A program made the translations under genes and the position numbers. The notes under the pieces were generated by a model. It did not search any database, was not told where the DNA came from, and saw nothing but the letters and a program-made list of their open reading frames with translations. From Brachionus koreanus (Eukaryota > Rotifera > Eurotatoria > Ploima > Brachionidae), in contig PJRA01000412.1 in the NCBI GenBank assembly GCA_016987375.1, positions 170,113-234,112 of the forward strand: a DNA stretch of 64,000 nt, given 5' to 3'. Position 1 is the first letter of the stretch, and each line of letters opens with the position of its first letter. This document shows positions 25,097-36,470 of this stretch, in pieces.

Positions 25097-28000
25097 GTAA
25101 GATAAAATTGATTTATTCTTTTTTTTTTTAATAATTTTTTTTTTTCCTCTCTTTTTATTTAAATCATTTTTGCGATAAATTGTTATCATTTAGAATCTTT
25201 TAGACTTATTAAACATTTGATTGTTTAAAACATTAAACTAGTTTGTTATAAATTGGTAATCGAATTGCTTGTTTACAATTAATTCAGAACTTTTAGTTTG
25301 TCTGATTAACGATGATAGATTTTAGAACTATTTTTTTGTTTCTTAATAACAAAACAGTCTGATTTTATTTTCAAGAAATTATTTTAATTTTAAGACTTTT
25401 TGATAAGAAGACTGACAAGCTAATGATAAATCTAAAACTATTTAAAGTTTTCTGATAAATAAATATTCAATAAAGAGTCAAATATTATAATTGTTTGTTG
25501 GATTTGAAAATCTGCACACATACAAAATTTTCTAGAGACCACCAGTCTGATGATAAGATCTTAAAATAATGATTAAAAATAACGATTATACTTTTAATAT
25601 AAAAAAGTAAAATCTGTTTTGATCAACCAAAATAGATAAAATTATTAGCATATTGCTAATATAGCACACTTTGTTAGATTGTATTTATTTATTTCGGCCT
25701 TTTTTGTGATTAATACAATAATTATTTATAGAAAAAAAGGCTTTTAGGCAAGTAAAAATTTAACCAATATTTTAAAAAAGTATTTTTTAAAATTAATCTT
25801 AATGAATTATTTGAACTTAAACAAACAAGGCGTTATATGTTTGATTATAAACAATTTTTAACATTATCAAAATTAAAATCAAAAAAAGAGTAAAGCTAAT
25901 TTATTTTTATTTTAAATGCTGAGTAGATGATCAACTCGATTCCGTAACCTCTGTGTCAGGTTGTAGCCAATGCTTAAAACGGTACTGGAAAAGGAGATGA
26001 GCGCCTTCTCATTATTCGCTAGGATAGAAAAGAAACAATTGTTGTATTATTATTTATTTATTTTTTGCCTGAATCATTTTAGCCAAATGACAGAGAAAAC
26101 TAGTTTTAAAAAATATAAAAAATATTTAATATTTACTTTTCTGAAATTTTTCAAAAAATATTCTAAAATAATTTAATATTTTTTTAACAATTACAAAAGT
26201 TATTTTAAATATCAAGAGAAATAATTTATAAATTTTAATTAATCATCGCGCGGGTCTCAAAACATAGCCGGGCTAAATTTATTATTATTGAATAAAACAA
26301 CATCCGTATTGTAAAGTAATGTTACAATTTATTTAAGACTAGATGATTCATCTATTTTTTCAGATTTTGATTGTAATAATAACCAAAAAAATCTAAATTA
26401 TTCTTTCAAAGTCGCTTAAGATAATTATCAAATTTTTTTAAATCTTAATCTCTTTTTTTAACCCTTCAACGATGATTGTTACGTAATTTTTTTTTAGAAA
26501 TGCTGAATATAAATTGACAATCTGTAAAGTTTATTCAAATTGCTGAGAAATGCTTATAATAATATCATAGTCATCATTGATTATCATATTTCAAAATAAA
26601 ACTAATAATTGTGCAAGAATTTTAAGGTTTATGATTTGGAGCCTAATAAAAAAGAATGAAATAAATAATCATTATAATCAGCATAAAGAAAAATTAATTT
26701 TTTTGATTTTTTTATTTCTATCGTATTTTTTCTGCTCTTTAATAAATTAGTTCAATTTTCATAAATTTTTCAATTTTTTCAAATTTCCAAAAAGCTAAAA
26801 TTAAAATTCATTTTTTGAGAAATTTCATTAAAATTTATTTCGATTACTCTTATCAAACCCTAATATGCTAGAAAATAATTATTTGAATCAAAAGTCAAAA
26901 GATATATTAAGTTAAATTTTTTTATATTTAGACTAGACTTTTTCGCTTTCTTTCAAATCAAGAGAATTATTTTAAGTGTAAATTTTAATGTTTTTTTTCC
27001 AAAAGATCGGAATTTCAAGCGTTTATTTGAAAAAAAAAATTTTTTATAATCACTAACTATTTGATTTTAGAAATTGAATTAGTTAAGTTGATTATAAAGC
27101 ATGATAATGAAAGGTATACAATTTTATTTATTCTGATAAGATTAATTTCTTAATCAATATTCTTTTTACTTTTACTTTTGTTGTACATATTTACCAGTTT
27201 TTACATTAAATTAATATCTTTGTTTTAGATGCGCCAAATAACTCTTGAAAGCTTCTCAAGATTTAATGTGTTTATTTTCTTTTCTTTACTGCCTAAAAAT
27301 TTAATGTTCGATTGATTCTCGATAGATCAGAAAAAATTTATTATCATTCAATATCAAATTTACTTTCTAATAAATTTACGTAATATGTAAAATTAATTGA
27401 ATTATACTCAATTAAGAAACTAAATTAAAAGAATCTATTTGATTTTAAGGCGCCATGATCAGTTTATTATTAGCAAATTTCTAGACATTCAATGAAATCA
27501 AAGGAATAAAATAATGCTATAAGAATCGAATTTATGTGCTCAATAGACTTTTGTGTATATGTAATGATTCATTTGAATGAATTATGACTTAATGTCGAAA
27601 CCATTAAGCAATCTAAATTCTAGTATATTTTTTTCTTGTAGGAGTTGGTAAATTTTCTATTAATAAAAACAATTTTAATAAAAAAGAATTAAAATAATGT
27701 AAGTAATAAAGCTGCGGGTTGGTTTTTATATTTATTTATTCTATCAAGATACTAGAAAACTTTATTTAAAATTGATTTTTTAACTAACAATAGCGATTTT
27801 TTTTATTTTAGAAAATTTAATTAGAAATTTTTTTTAATTTTTAGGATTTTTTTAACTAGTCTAATCTATAAAAATCAAATTAAAAATAAGTGATAATTTG
27901 AGAAATGGGAAATATTTTTTCTATACAAAAACGATTCTTCGGGTATCATTTTTTATTCACAAGTATAAAAAGTTGTTTTTAACACTATGGTTTATAAAAA

Positions 28001-30390
28001 AAATTCAAATTTTAAAGTAAATAAAGCCTCTGTTATTTTAGTTTTTTTTCTTTATTAAATCGAATATTACGGGTATTTAAGAGGTAAAATTTTCCCAATT
28101 ATTTAATTAATTAAATTATAGTTTTATTTAAAAATTTGGACGAACTTTATTGTATGGGTAAAATAATAGAAATTGGATAAAAGTGATGAGATCCATACCC
28201 ATAATATTGTGTTAAACTAGAAAAAGAAATCATTTTTTTTAAGGCTATACAGTACAGTAATAAATGAATTAAAATTGTATATAACTATTGATATGTTGAA
28301 TAGTAATCAAAGCTTACAAATTATTAATAATACCTGAACTACATGGAATGTGGGTTACATGTAATAATAGCTATTTAAAAAATTTAGACTATAATTTTTA
28401 ATCTTTTAAGTAAGAGACTAAAAAAATTATCTCAAATTTATTTCAGTTGCTAATATTTAGTTTTTAGCGATTACAGTTTAGTCTTAATATAGATAGAATA
28501 TTTTTATTTTGATTTTTTATATTAAAATTTTAGTTCGTTTTATTTATAAGAAGAGGTGTTAAGTGTAAATAGACTATATTCTTAAACTCTAATTTTATTC
28601 TATATATATCCTATTTAAACAGGTATTAATTATTAAGTGTTCAATGAATGTTTTAAAACTTCTTACTTTTAATACAGTACTTTTTTTTTTTGAATAATTC
28701 GGTAGTGATTTAAATAATTAAATAATTCAAGTAATTTAAAATTCAGGCTGATAAGCTGTCTTAAATATGTTTTTTTTCTTTTTAAAGATATTTAGAATGG
28801 CATAAAATTATAAGTGATTCTAGTTTTAATTACTCTAGATGTTTGTCTTCGATAAAAATTATAGCTCTTTTATTGATTGAGAAACTCAAAAATAATTTTC
28901 GATATCTGCTTATTATTTTTATTACCGAAATTTTATTTGATTTTGAGTTTAAAAAAAATTATAAAATATTTACAGCCAATTTAAAAATGGGAAAATTAAT
29001 TATTTTATTAAAAGAATTAAGATTAAAAAAAAATATTTTTTTGAATATTCAAGTCAAAATATCAAAAATCTATGCTTAATTTAGCAAATTAATGGCATAC
29101 TTTTGGTTGATTTTAAAGAAAGATCAAGTGTAAAAATAAATTCAAATTAAAGATGCCTAGAATTGATTCAAATTTGAAATAATAAATAACCTTGAAAATG
29201 TTATTGAAATATTAGGAAAAAATCTTGCTTCTAAACAGTATTATGTAAGTTAAATTAGAAAAATGATAAATTCTAACCCATAGACTATGATTTATTTGAA
29301 AAGCAGCAACTAGTCGAGTAATAAATTTCTCTCAATGGGTGAACATCGACATAGTTACTTAATTTAGATTCTAGGCTAAAACAAAAATTGTTGTTTCGAG
29401 TAGCTAAGCCTAAACGTAGAATGATTAGAATGAAACAAAATCAATATCAATCTTTAGCTGTATGCTGGCACGAAATTGGTTCTTCAATATTATGTAATTG
29501 AACTTATCTCAGGGTCTGATTTATGAGAGCAACGTTTAAATCAGTAAAAAAATAAATACAATTCAATATATTTAGTTACACAATTAAACAAATCTAAATG
29601 CTAAACTCATATGTCGGCTTTCTAGACAGTTTATAGCTAATAAGTTTTTAATTAAGATAATAAATTAGATCCTGGTCTGAGTTAAATCGCTAAAAATTTG
29701 ACTTGTTTAATGTATCGATCGTTTATTGCTTTTGGTAATAAATCGAGGTTCAATCTAGCTTGGAATTATTTTGCTAAAAATAAAACTCAAAATCATAAAC
29801 ATTCTGAGATGAAGCCAACAATCGAAACATTAAATTTTTCACAAAAAATAGGACTTTATCCAAATCTTGGCGTAGTTTTTTTTTTTTATTTTTTTTTAAA
29901 TTTATGCAGTTCTTATCTTTTTGCTTTCAGGCATATTTAAGCATATTTCTATTGAGTAATCTAATAAGACTTTTTAAAAAAATATAAATAAAGCAGCAAA
30001 AAGCTTCCTAAAACCAGCGTTCATATGATTTGATTGAGTTAGCTCTTGAAGTAAAGTAAATGCTCATGGATTAGCTGATTTGGGTAATTCATTTTCTAAT
30101 GATGAAAGGCTTTAATTGAATGCCATCAAGTTAACGATGCTAGCGTTCGAGATTATAGGCTTTTATTGGGATTTAATTAAGACAATCATTGAAAATTTTA
30201 TTTATCTTAAATATTCAGAATATTGAAAAAAGTATGATAAAATTTTTTTTCTTTCCTTGAATAAATTAATTTTATACACTGCAATAAAGCTTCTTTAATC
30301 GCAAATGTTCAATAGAATAAACTGAGAGAGAAATAAATTTTTATTTATTTAAATAATTTAGTTTTAATTTTTTTTTAAAAAAAAAAAAAG
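25097..30390. other. Putative 5.3 kb intron, A/T-rich
   Basis: No convincing exon. It contains an inverted copy of the dispersed repeat (25923-26032) and, near 26248, a small GC-richer patch with GCGCGGGTCTCAAAACATAG. Open frames at 25970-26176, 28843-29079 and 29698-29940 lack domain or splice support. Confidence 0.4.
25923..26032 (-). repeat. Inverted copy of the dispersed repeat
   Basis: Read on the minus strand it matches the 19331-19445 copy almost throughout: TATCCTAGCGAATAATGAGA, GGCGCTCATCTCCTTTTCCA, CTGACACAGAGGTTAC and GAGTTGATCATCTAC. I judge it about 80% identical by eye. Confidence 0.65.
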
Positions 30391-32958
30391 CATTCAAGAT
30401 CAAAGCATCGATCGTTGGCTCATAAGCGTCTTAGTGTTAGATCAGACTGCTTAGAATTATTTTACAAAGGCCGCAAGCTAGAAAAGCGACTTGGGTCCTC
30501 GTTATTTAACTCAAATTTAATTGTGAAAAAATCTAATCAAAAATCGATTAAGCAAAATTTGGCTAAAAATTTTCAAATTTTAGATAAATTATATAATGTT
30601 TCAATAAATGATTCAAACAGCTGCTCAATTTGTTCAAATAATTTCAAATCTATATTTGTTTGGAACAAGAAAAATTGCACACGCGGTCGAATTAATCTGC
30701 TAAAGTCGCGATTCCAAAGTACTTCATTGGATGACTCGGGCGCACTGAATGCTAACTCCAGCACTCTAACCAATTCACTGAAGCATTTTACCAATATTCT
30801 TCTCTATTTAAAGATAAATCAAAATATTTCCTATTTGAACTACAAAATAAATGAATTTTTGCGTCATGAGACAAAATTTTCAGTAAAAAAAAATTATCTT
30901 AAAAAAGTTAACCTTGAGGCGAACATGCTTGACGTCAACACTTTTAATCTGGACGGTTTTGTCGAAAATTTGGACCACGATGCTAAAAAAAAACCCAAAC
31001 TAAAAGAATCAAGCGAAGAAATTGTCGGAAAAAATCATATCCACTTGGACACAGCCTATTCGGATTGTGTTCGAGATCAAATGGACGAGTTAAATGATTC
31101 GCTGAACAACTTTATTGCTCATGACATGCGCTGTTTTAGCGAACCACCCGATCTAAAGCTAAATAAGAGCTTTTCTTTTTTGTTAAAATCAAATAATGAA
31201 AAATATTTTATAAACGATTCGCCGACAATCAAAATTTTGTTCAATAATTTAATTAAAAAGCACAGAGACACAATTTTTCCGATATCGAACAGTCAAAGCT
31301 TAGGCTCGATTCGAATCGAAGACTTTATTCGCATGTACAAATGTAACAATTTAATTTTGAAAAGATCGTTTAGTTCCAATAGACTCAAATTAGACAAAGA
31401 AGTGGTCAAAAAGTCGCCAAGTTTTGAAAAATTTTTGAAAAATATTCTACAAGGAAAAAAAAAGAGCAATTCGTTGTGTAATTTTAGTAGTGGAAGTAAA
31501 ACGTTTTTCACCGAGAGCGATTCAACCAAAGCCTCTAATTCATCGGTCTCGGACAATTTGGACAACATGATGACATCGTTGATGAATGGCAGGAAAAAAT
31601 CAGGTTGGCCTGTTCTTAAAATTGACGACCAGGAGAAAAAAAATGATTCAACTGCTAAAATGGAGGATAATGAGATCAACAGCGATGGCTACATTCCAGA
31701 AAATGTGAGGAATGCACTCCAACAAGCTGGTATAAATATTGATGAAATAATCAATATGACTAATCAGCTTCAAATGTCGTTTAAAAAAGACATGGAAATT
31801 AAAAAATCTATGGTCAAATCTCACACATTCAGCAACGAACAAATAACTACCACAAGAACCATATTTACCAATAAGGAAAAGGAAAATTTTGACAATAAAC
31901 TAGAATATCTAATTGAAAATTTAAAATCGTTTGATTTAAATCAGGAAAAGACAAAGACAAATGGTCAGTTGCTTTCTGTGTCTAATTTGAGAAATTTTGA
32001 AATAAAACAAAATTTAAATGCTAAAATAAGTCAAAAGGTCGAGAACACAATTGAATCGGTAGAAAGTGTGCCAATTAGGCCAGCAAGAAATTGTCGAAAA
32101 AAACCAGGCTCAAATCGTTATGCAACTGTGTTCAATTTTCGATTCAGCTCTGATCAAGAACCCGACACTCAAAAGAGCTCGATTGACACCAGTGCCAATA
32201 ACTGCTCAATGGAACAAAGTCCAAAAATAATTCCAGCTAAAGCTGTGAGCTTATTCAAGCCTGTTGTAAACATACACAAGCGTTTGTCAGCTACACCAGT
32301 TGCTGAAATGAACAAGATGATTAATTCAAAATCAACAGACACATTTTCAAATTTGAGTGATTGCTACAAATTTTTGAATGAAGAACCTGATGTTAAATGT
32401 GTTAAATTAAGTGAAACAAGTGGAGATCCAATAATTTCAACTGTAGACTTGACAGAAGCTTTGTCAACTAGGAGCGTTAAAAGAGCAAGCGTTACTAGAA
32501 GTTACAGCTACAGTAATGGAAAATTGTATGAGAAAAAAACAGACGAGAAAAAAAAGAATGTCAGTGAATCTGACAGCTTTGATAAAGTAATTGATAAGTG
32601 CAAAAATAAAAGACCACTGTTTATTGTAAATGAATCTTTGGACTTTTTTGAATCAGATCATGTGACAAAGGCCAATAATGTAGAGACAAAAAAATTCTCC
32701 GGACTAAATGTCGATCGAGCCGATCCAAATGTTGTTGCTGGTAGATTGAAAAATGCCATGCCAAGAGACAAATTACCTGATAATGATGAATCTGAAAAAT
32801 CAAATAATTTAACTCTATTACTTACTCCAATTCAGAATAACTCAAATGCAAGATCCAAGTCGTCAACCAATTTGTCAAACTCGTTCTCAGCTACTTCATT
32901 GAGTGGCATTTTACAAAATGATTTTGAAGTTTATAAAAATAACGAGCAATTTTCACAT
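30391..32958 (+). CDS. Large disordered coding exon, probably N-terminal half of ARHGEF17
   Basis: An uninterrupted 856-codon frame runs from an acceptor (poly-A then AG at 30389-30390) to a textbook donor, CACAT|GTAAGT at 32958/32959; the frame closes only after the donor. The product is rich in S, N, K and D with many basic and phosphorylatable patches (KRASVTRSYSYSNGK, HKRLSATPVAEM, PARNCRKKPGSNRY). I recognise no folded domain. It lies upstream of, and on the same strand as, the RhoGEF exons. Human ARHGEF17 likewise has about 1000 disordered residues before its DH domain; 86+856+1182 residues here sum to 2124 against 2063 in human. Against direct joining: the donor is phase 0, whereas the visible acceptor before 40659 needs two carried bases. 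An extra exon, perhaps in the gap, or another acceptor would be required. The coding nature is secure, the gene assignment moderate. Confidence 0.6.
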
Positions 32959-33375
32959 GTAAGTAAATTTTTGTTTGCCAATTTCTCTAAAAGTGATGTT
33001 CAAAAAACAATTAATTATATAAATTTAATCTTATTTAAAATTAAAAAATAAAATTAATAAATAGTAAGTTTTATGATTCTTATTTATTAAAAAAACATAA
33101 AAATTCGATTAATAATACACTAAAGTAATTTTGAAATTTTAACTTTGTTTACTTAGTTTTTCACACTTATATCATGGTCTGGAGCTTTTGAAATAGTTAA
33201 TTTTGTATAGCAATTATTGATTATCAATGATTTTTTTCTAGAACTCGAAAAAAATTAGAAAATTCTTTCGTTCTATTTTGTAGCATTATTAACTCATGCT
33301 AGGACGTTCTATGTTTAACCAAATTTTTTTTAAATTATAAATGAATCTTCCTATTTTGAAAAAATAATATCACTT

Positions 33376-33470
33376 GAGAGATTGAACTCCATGACGACGC
33401 ATGATATCGAGCCTAGAGCGAACACTCTTGGCACGATCTTGTACAACCTTTGGGTCGATATTGCTCAGTN
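33376..33470 (-). CDS. C-terminal exon of an unidentified gene, cut by the gap
   Basis: On the minus strand the bases next to the gap read LSNIDPKVVQDRAK, then SVRSRLDIMRRHGVQSLK and a stop. The base composition is clearly GC-richer than the surroundings, as in the well-expressed arginine kinase exons. The helix-like, basic peptide looks like a real protein end. I do not recognise the family. Forward frames here are also open but less protein-like. The rest of the gene would be inside or beyond the gap. Confidence 0.4.
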
Positions 33471-33972
33471 NNNNNNNNNNNNNNNNNNNNNNNNNNNNNN
33501 NNNNNNNNNNNNNNNNNNNNNNNNNNNNNNNNNNNNNNNNNNNNNNNNNNNNNNNNNNNNNNNNNNNNNNNNNNNNNNNNNNNNNNNNNNNNNNNNNNNN
33601 NNNNNNNNNNNNNNNNNNNNNNNNNNNNNNNNNNNNNNNNNNNNNNNNNNNNNNNNNNNNNNNNNNNNNNNNNNNNNNNNNNNNNNNNNNNNNNNNNNNN
33701 NNNNNNNNNNNNNNNNNNNNNNNNNNNNNNNNNNNNNNNNNNNNNNNNNNNNNNNNNNNNNNNNNNNNNNNNNNNNNNNNNNNNNNNNNNNNNNNNNNNN
33801 NNNNNNNNNNNNNNNNNNNNNNNNNNNNNNNNNNNNNNNNNNNNNNNNNNNNNNNNNNNNNNNNNNNNNNNNNNNNNNNNNNNNNNNNNNNNNNNNNNNN
33901 NNNNNNNNNNNNNNNNNNNNNNNNNNNNNNNNNNNNNNNNNNNNNNNNNNNNNNNNNNNNNNNNNNNNNNNN
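33471..33972. other. Assembly gap (run of N)
   Basis: About 500 unresolved bases. Sequence left of it is GC-richer and apparently coding, while that on the right is A/T-rich, so the join may hide an exon or be a scaffold misjoin. Confidence 0.99.
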
Positions 33973-34442
33973 TTTTGTTGAAAAATCTAAAAAGCAATAA
34001 TATTATTGTTCTATTTTTTCTATTTTATTAGTAAAAAAAAAAATTCGATTTTAAAAATTAAGTCTGTGGCATGTCTATTAATTTTTAACTTTCTGTACCA
34101 TTAACCATGTCTTAATTTGAAGCAGTTTACATGAACAGCATTTTTTGGTAGATGATTTTTGTCGTTTACAATCTAGTTTCTAATAAAGTTGCAACGTAAA
34201 GGACAACATTTAACTGGCTTCTTCTCAATTTGGAGAGTTCTTTTCATTAGAAGTAATTAAATTTTACCGATATGAAAAATTTTCAAAAATTTTTTTACAA
34301 TTACAATTAAAAGGTGGTTACTTTTTCAAAAAAATATAAAATATAATCTAGATTAAAATTAAATTTTACATACAAAAAACTTTATAATTAACTGAAATTT
34401 TTCAATGTCATAATTATAAAAGAACTGCTTTTTTAATGAACA

Positions 34443-35005
34443 TGTCTAGTAGTAGTAGTAGTAGTAGTATATACTGCGACCCTATCGGGTCAAGCTTCTT
34501 CGAAGCTATGGCAGTAAATTAGACTGTTTCTTCAGCCATTTGTCCAAGTTAATTTTGAAGTTATTAACTGATACAGAATTGATGATCTACTGAGGAAGAC
34601 TATTCCAAACATTAACTATTCGGTTTGTCAAGAGATGATATCTTTGCATACAATTTTTCGCATCTTCTCTAACGATACACTTGTTATGTTGTCTTAAGTT
34701 GTAAGAGTGATTTCGAGAAAAATTAATACCATTTTCAAAATTGATAGTTTCATATCTGTTAACAATTTTAAACAGTTCGATTAAGTCGCCTCTCATCTGC
34801 CTTATTTTAAGATTAGTAGGGTTGAACATTTCCAGTCTTTTCGAGTAGTCATATTTCCGAAGTGAAGGGATTATTCTTGTCGCTCTTCTTTGGACCTTCT
34901 CGATTTCAAAAATGTCTTTTTCAAGGAACGGACACCATGAACTAATGGGAAACTCTAAATGAGGTCTAACCAGTGCTGTATAGAGCATGTCTGATTCCAT
35001 TTGCC
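34443..35005 (-). mobile_element. 5'-truncated LINE: reverse transcriptase C-terminus and 3' tail
   Basis: Minus-strand frame of 137 codons: LYTALVRPHLEFPISSWCPF, EIEKVQRRATRIIPSL, NYETINFENG-like spacer, then NRIVNVWNSLPQ, a TAG stop, and SVNNFKINLDKWLKKQ. These are the conserved end of Jockey/CR1-group reverse transcriptases. After the final stop, a short 3' tail holds an AGCTTC-TTC-GAAGCT hairpin (34493-34508) and ends in (TAC)n on the element strand, which is (AGT)7 on the plus strand at 34448-34469. One premature stop makes it inactive. The left end, near 35005, shows the usual 5' truncation. It is fairly recent compared with the other fragments. Confidence 0.85.
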
Positions 35006-35796
35006 ATTTTAGAATTTTCTAGACCTCCAATTTTAAATTTTGATAAAATTATTATTATCAATATTTCTTTTCTCATTTTTGTTGCTAGAGACATTTGTAA
35101 ACATTTAAAAAATTTAAAACAAATTCATGTATTTCTGTTCATATTGATTTATTATTCAAATCAAGACAAGATTAACACTAGTCACCAAAATTGAATAAAA
35201 GACTGCGCTATTTGCAAAAAAATCTTCTTGTTGTTCATATGAAATTTTTGAATCGATTAATCATTTTTCCAAAATACAAAAAGAGTTAAACTTGATTTTT
35301 ATTAAAGATTTATCAATTTTACAATTATAGTATCTTGTCTCAATTTTCGTCTAAGTGATTATTTTATTTCAATTAAAAAAACTGTTATTGTTTTTTTTTC
35401 TATTTTTTTCTTTCAGTCATATAGCAAAAAACTTGAAAGACTGCTTTTAAAATTTCAATTTTAATTCAAATTAACTATAAGTTAACAAAGAATTTCTAAA
35501 TTTAAGTCTATGTAATGATAATGAATTTTAAAAAATATTATTTTATTGATTAAAATAATTTTGTTTTTTTTTTGCAATTAATCTTTAATTTAAATTTATA
35601 TGTAAGAAAAATGTATAAGATTTTAAATGAATCAATAATTATTTTATTTATTTATTTATATACTTATTATTTATTTGTTTTCTGTACCGAGCTAATACTT
35701 CTTCAGATTAAAAAATATAATTTAAAAAAGAAAAAAGATAGAAAAATATTAAAAAAATAGATAAAAATTAAATTGAGAGTGAAAGGATACATATTT

Positions 35797-36470
35797 TTAA
35801 ATATCTGATGGCTCAGGAAAAATGCAGGAAATATTAAGATAGCAATTACACAATGGAATAGGATATTCAATATATCTTATTTCGAGACCTTTCTTATATT
35901 TTTCCACCATTCTAACAAACAATTGAACCGAATGATTCAATCCTGCTCTGAAATATCCCTCACCCAACTCAAAAAGTCGATTTGAGACTGTTACTAGTTT
36001 AAGTTTGTTATTCAAGATAGACTGGACTGCTGAATTTTGAATAACTTGTAATTTTTTAATGTTGGTTTCTGAAAATGAATTTAAGCAAAGAAAAGAATAA
36101 TCTAATATTGATCCTATCAGGGATTTGAATATAAGTTTCTTAATCTTTTGGGTTTCAGACCCCTTTTTTTATTTGATATATATTTTATAATGTTAAGTCT
36201 TTAATTTCAACGTTTTTTTTTAAATCATTCATCTTTTGACTAAATTTAAATTCTAATCTAAAATTCGAATCTAGCGTAATGCCTAAGAATTTAACTTATT
36301 CCTCACGATTTAAATTGTTATTGTAAATTTTAAGGTCTAAATTTATTCTGGATTTTTTTCGTTTTTTAAAGATCATGTAACATGACTTTTCAACATACAC
36401 TTTCATTTTCCATTTGAAAAGCCATTTCTCAACTTCTTTAAAGTACTTATTAATCATATTTAAAACATTC
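35797..36470 (-). mobile_element. Second, distinct LINE reverse transcriptase fragment
   Basis: The minus strand reads KKRKKSRINLDLKIYNNN, VKFLGITLDSNFRLEFKFS (the thumb-region FLGI.LD motif), KSLIGSILDYSFLCLNSFS, NIKKLQVIQNSAVQSIL and NNKLKLVTVSNRLFELG, the C-terminal half of a LINE reverse transcriptase. Several stops and frameshifts interrupt it. The sequence differs from the neighbouring copy at 34443-35005, so two LINE families are present side by side. Confidence 0.75.

Noticed and set aside
28843..29079. 78-codon forward frame
   Set aside because: Composition is almost entirely I, K, L, N and F, as expected of random A/T-rich DNA; no splice or homology support.
29698..29940. Open forward frame beginning CLMYRSFIAFGNKSRF, a possible exon
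   Set aside because: No ATG at the frame start, no good acceptor or donor around it, and the end runs into a poly-T tract; no domain or homology recognised.
31293..31842. Minus-strand frames within the large disordered exon
   Set aside because: Shadows of the long forward frame, which has the acceptor, donor and codon pattern.
35572..35760. 62-codon hydrophobic forward frame
   Set aside because: Consists of I, L, Y and K codons in A/T-rich sequence beside LINE debris; no membrane-protein family recognised and no splice support.
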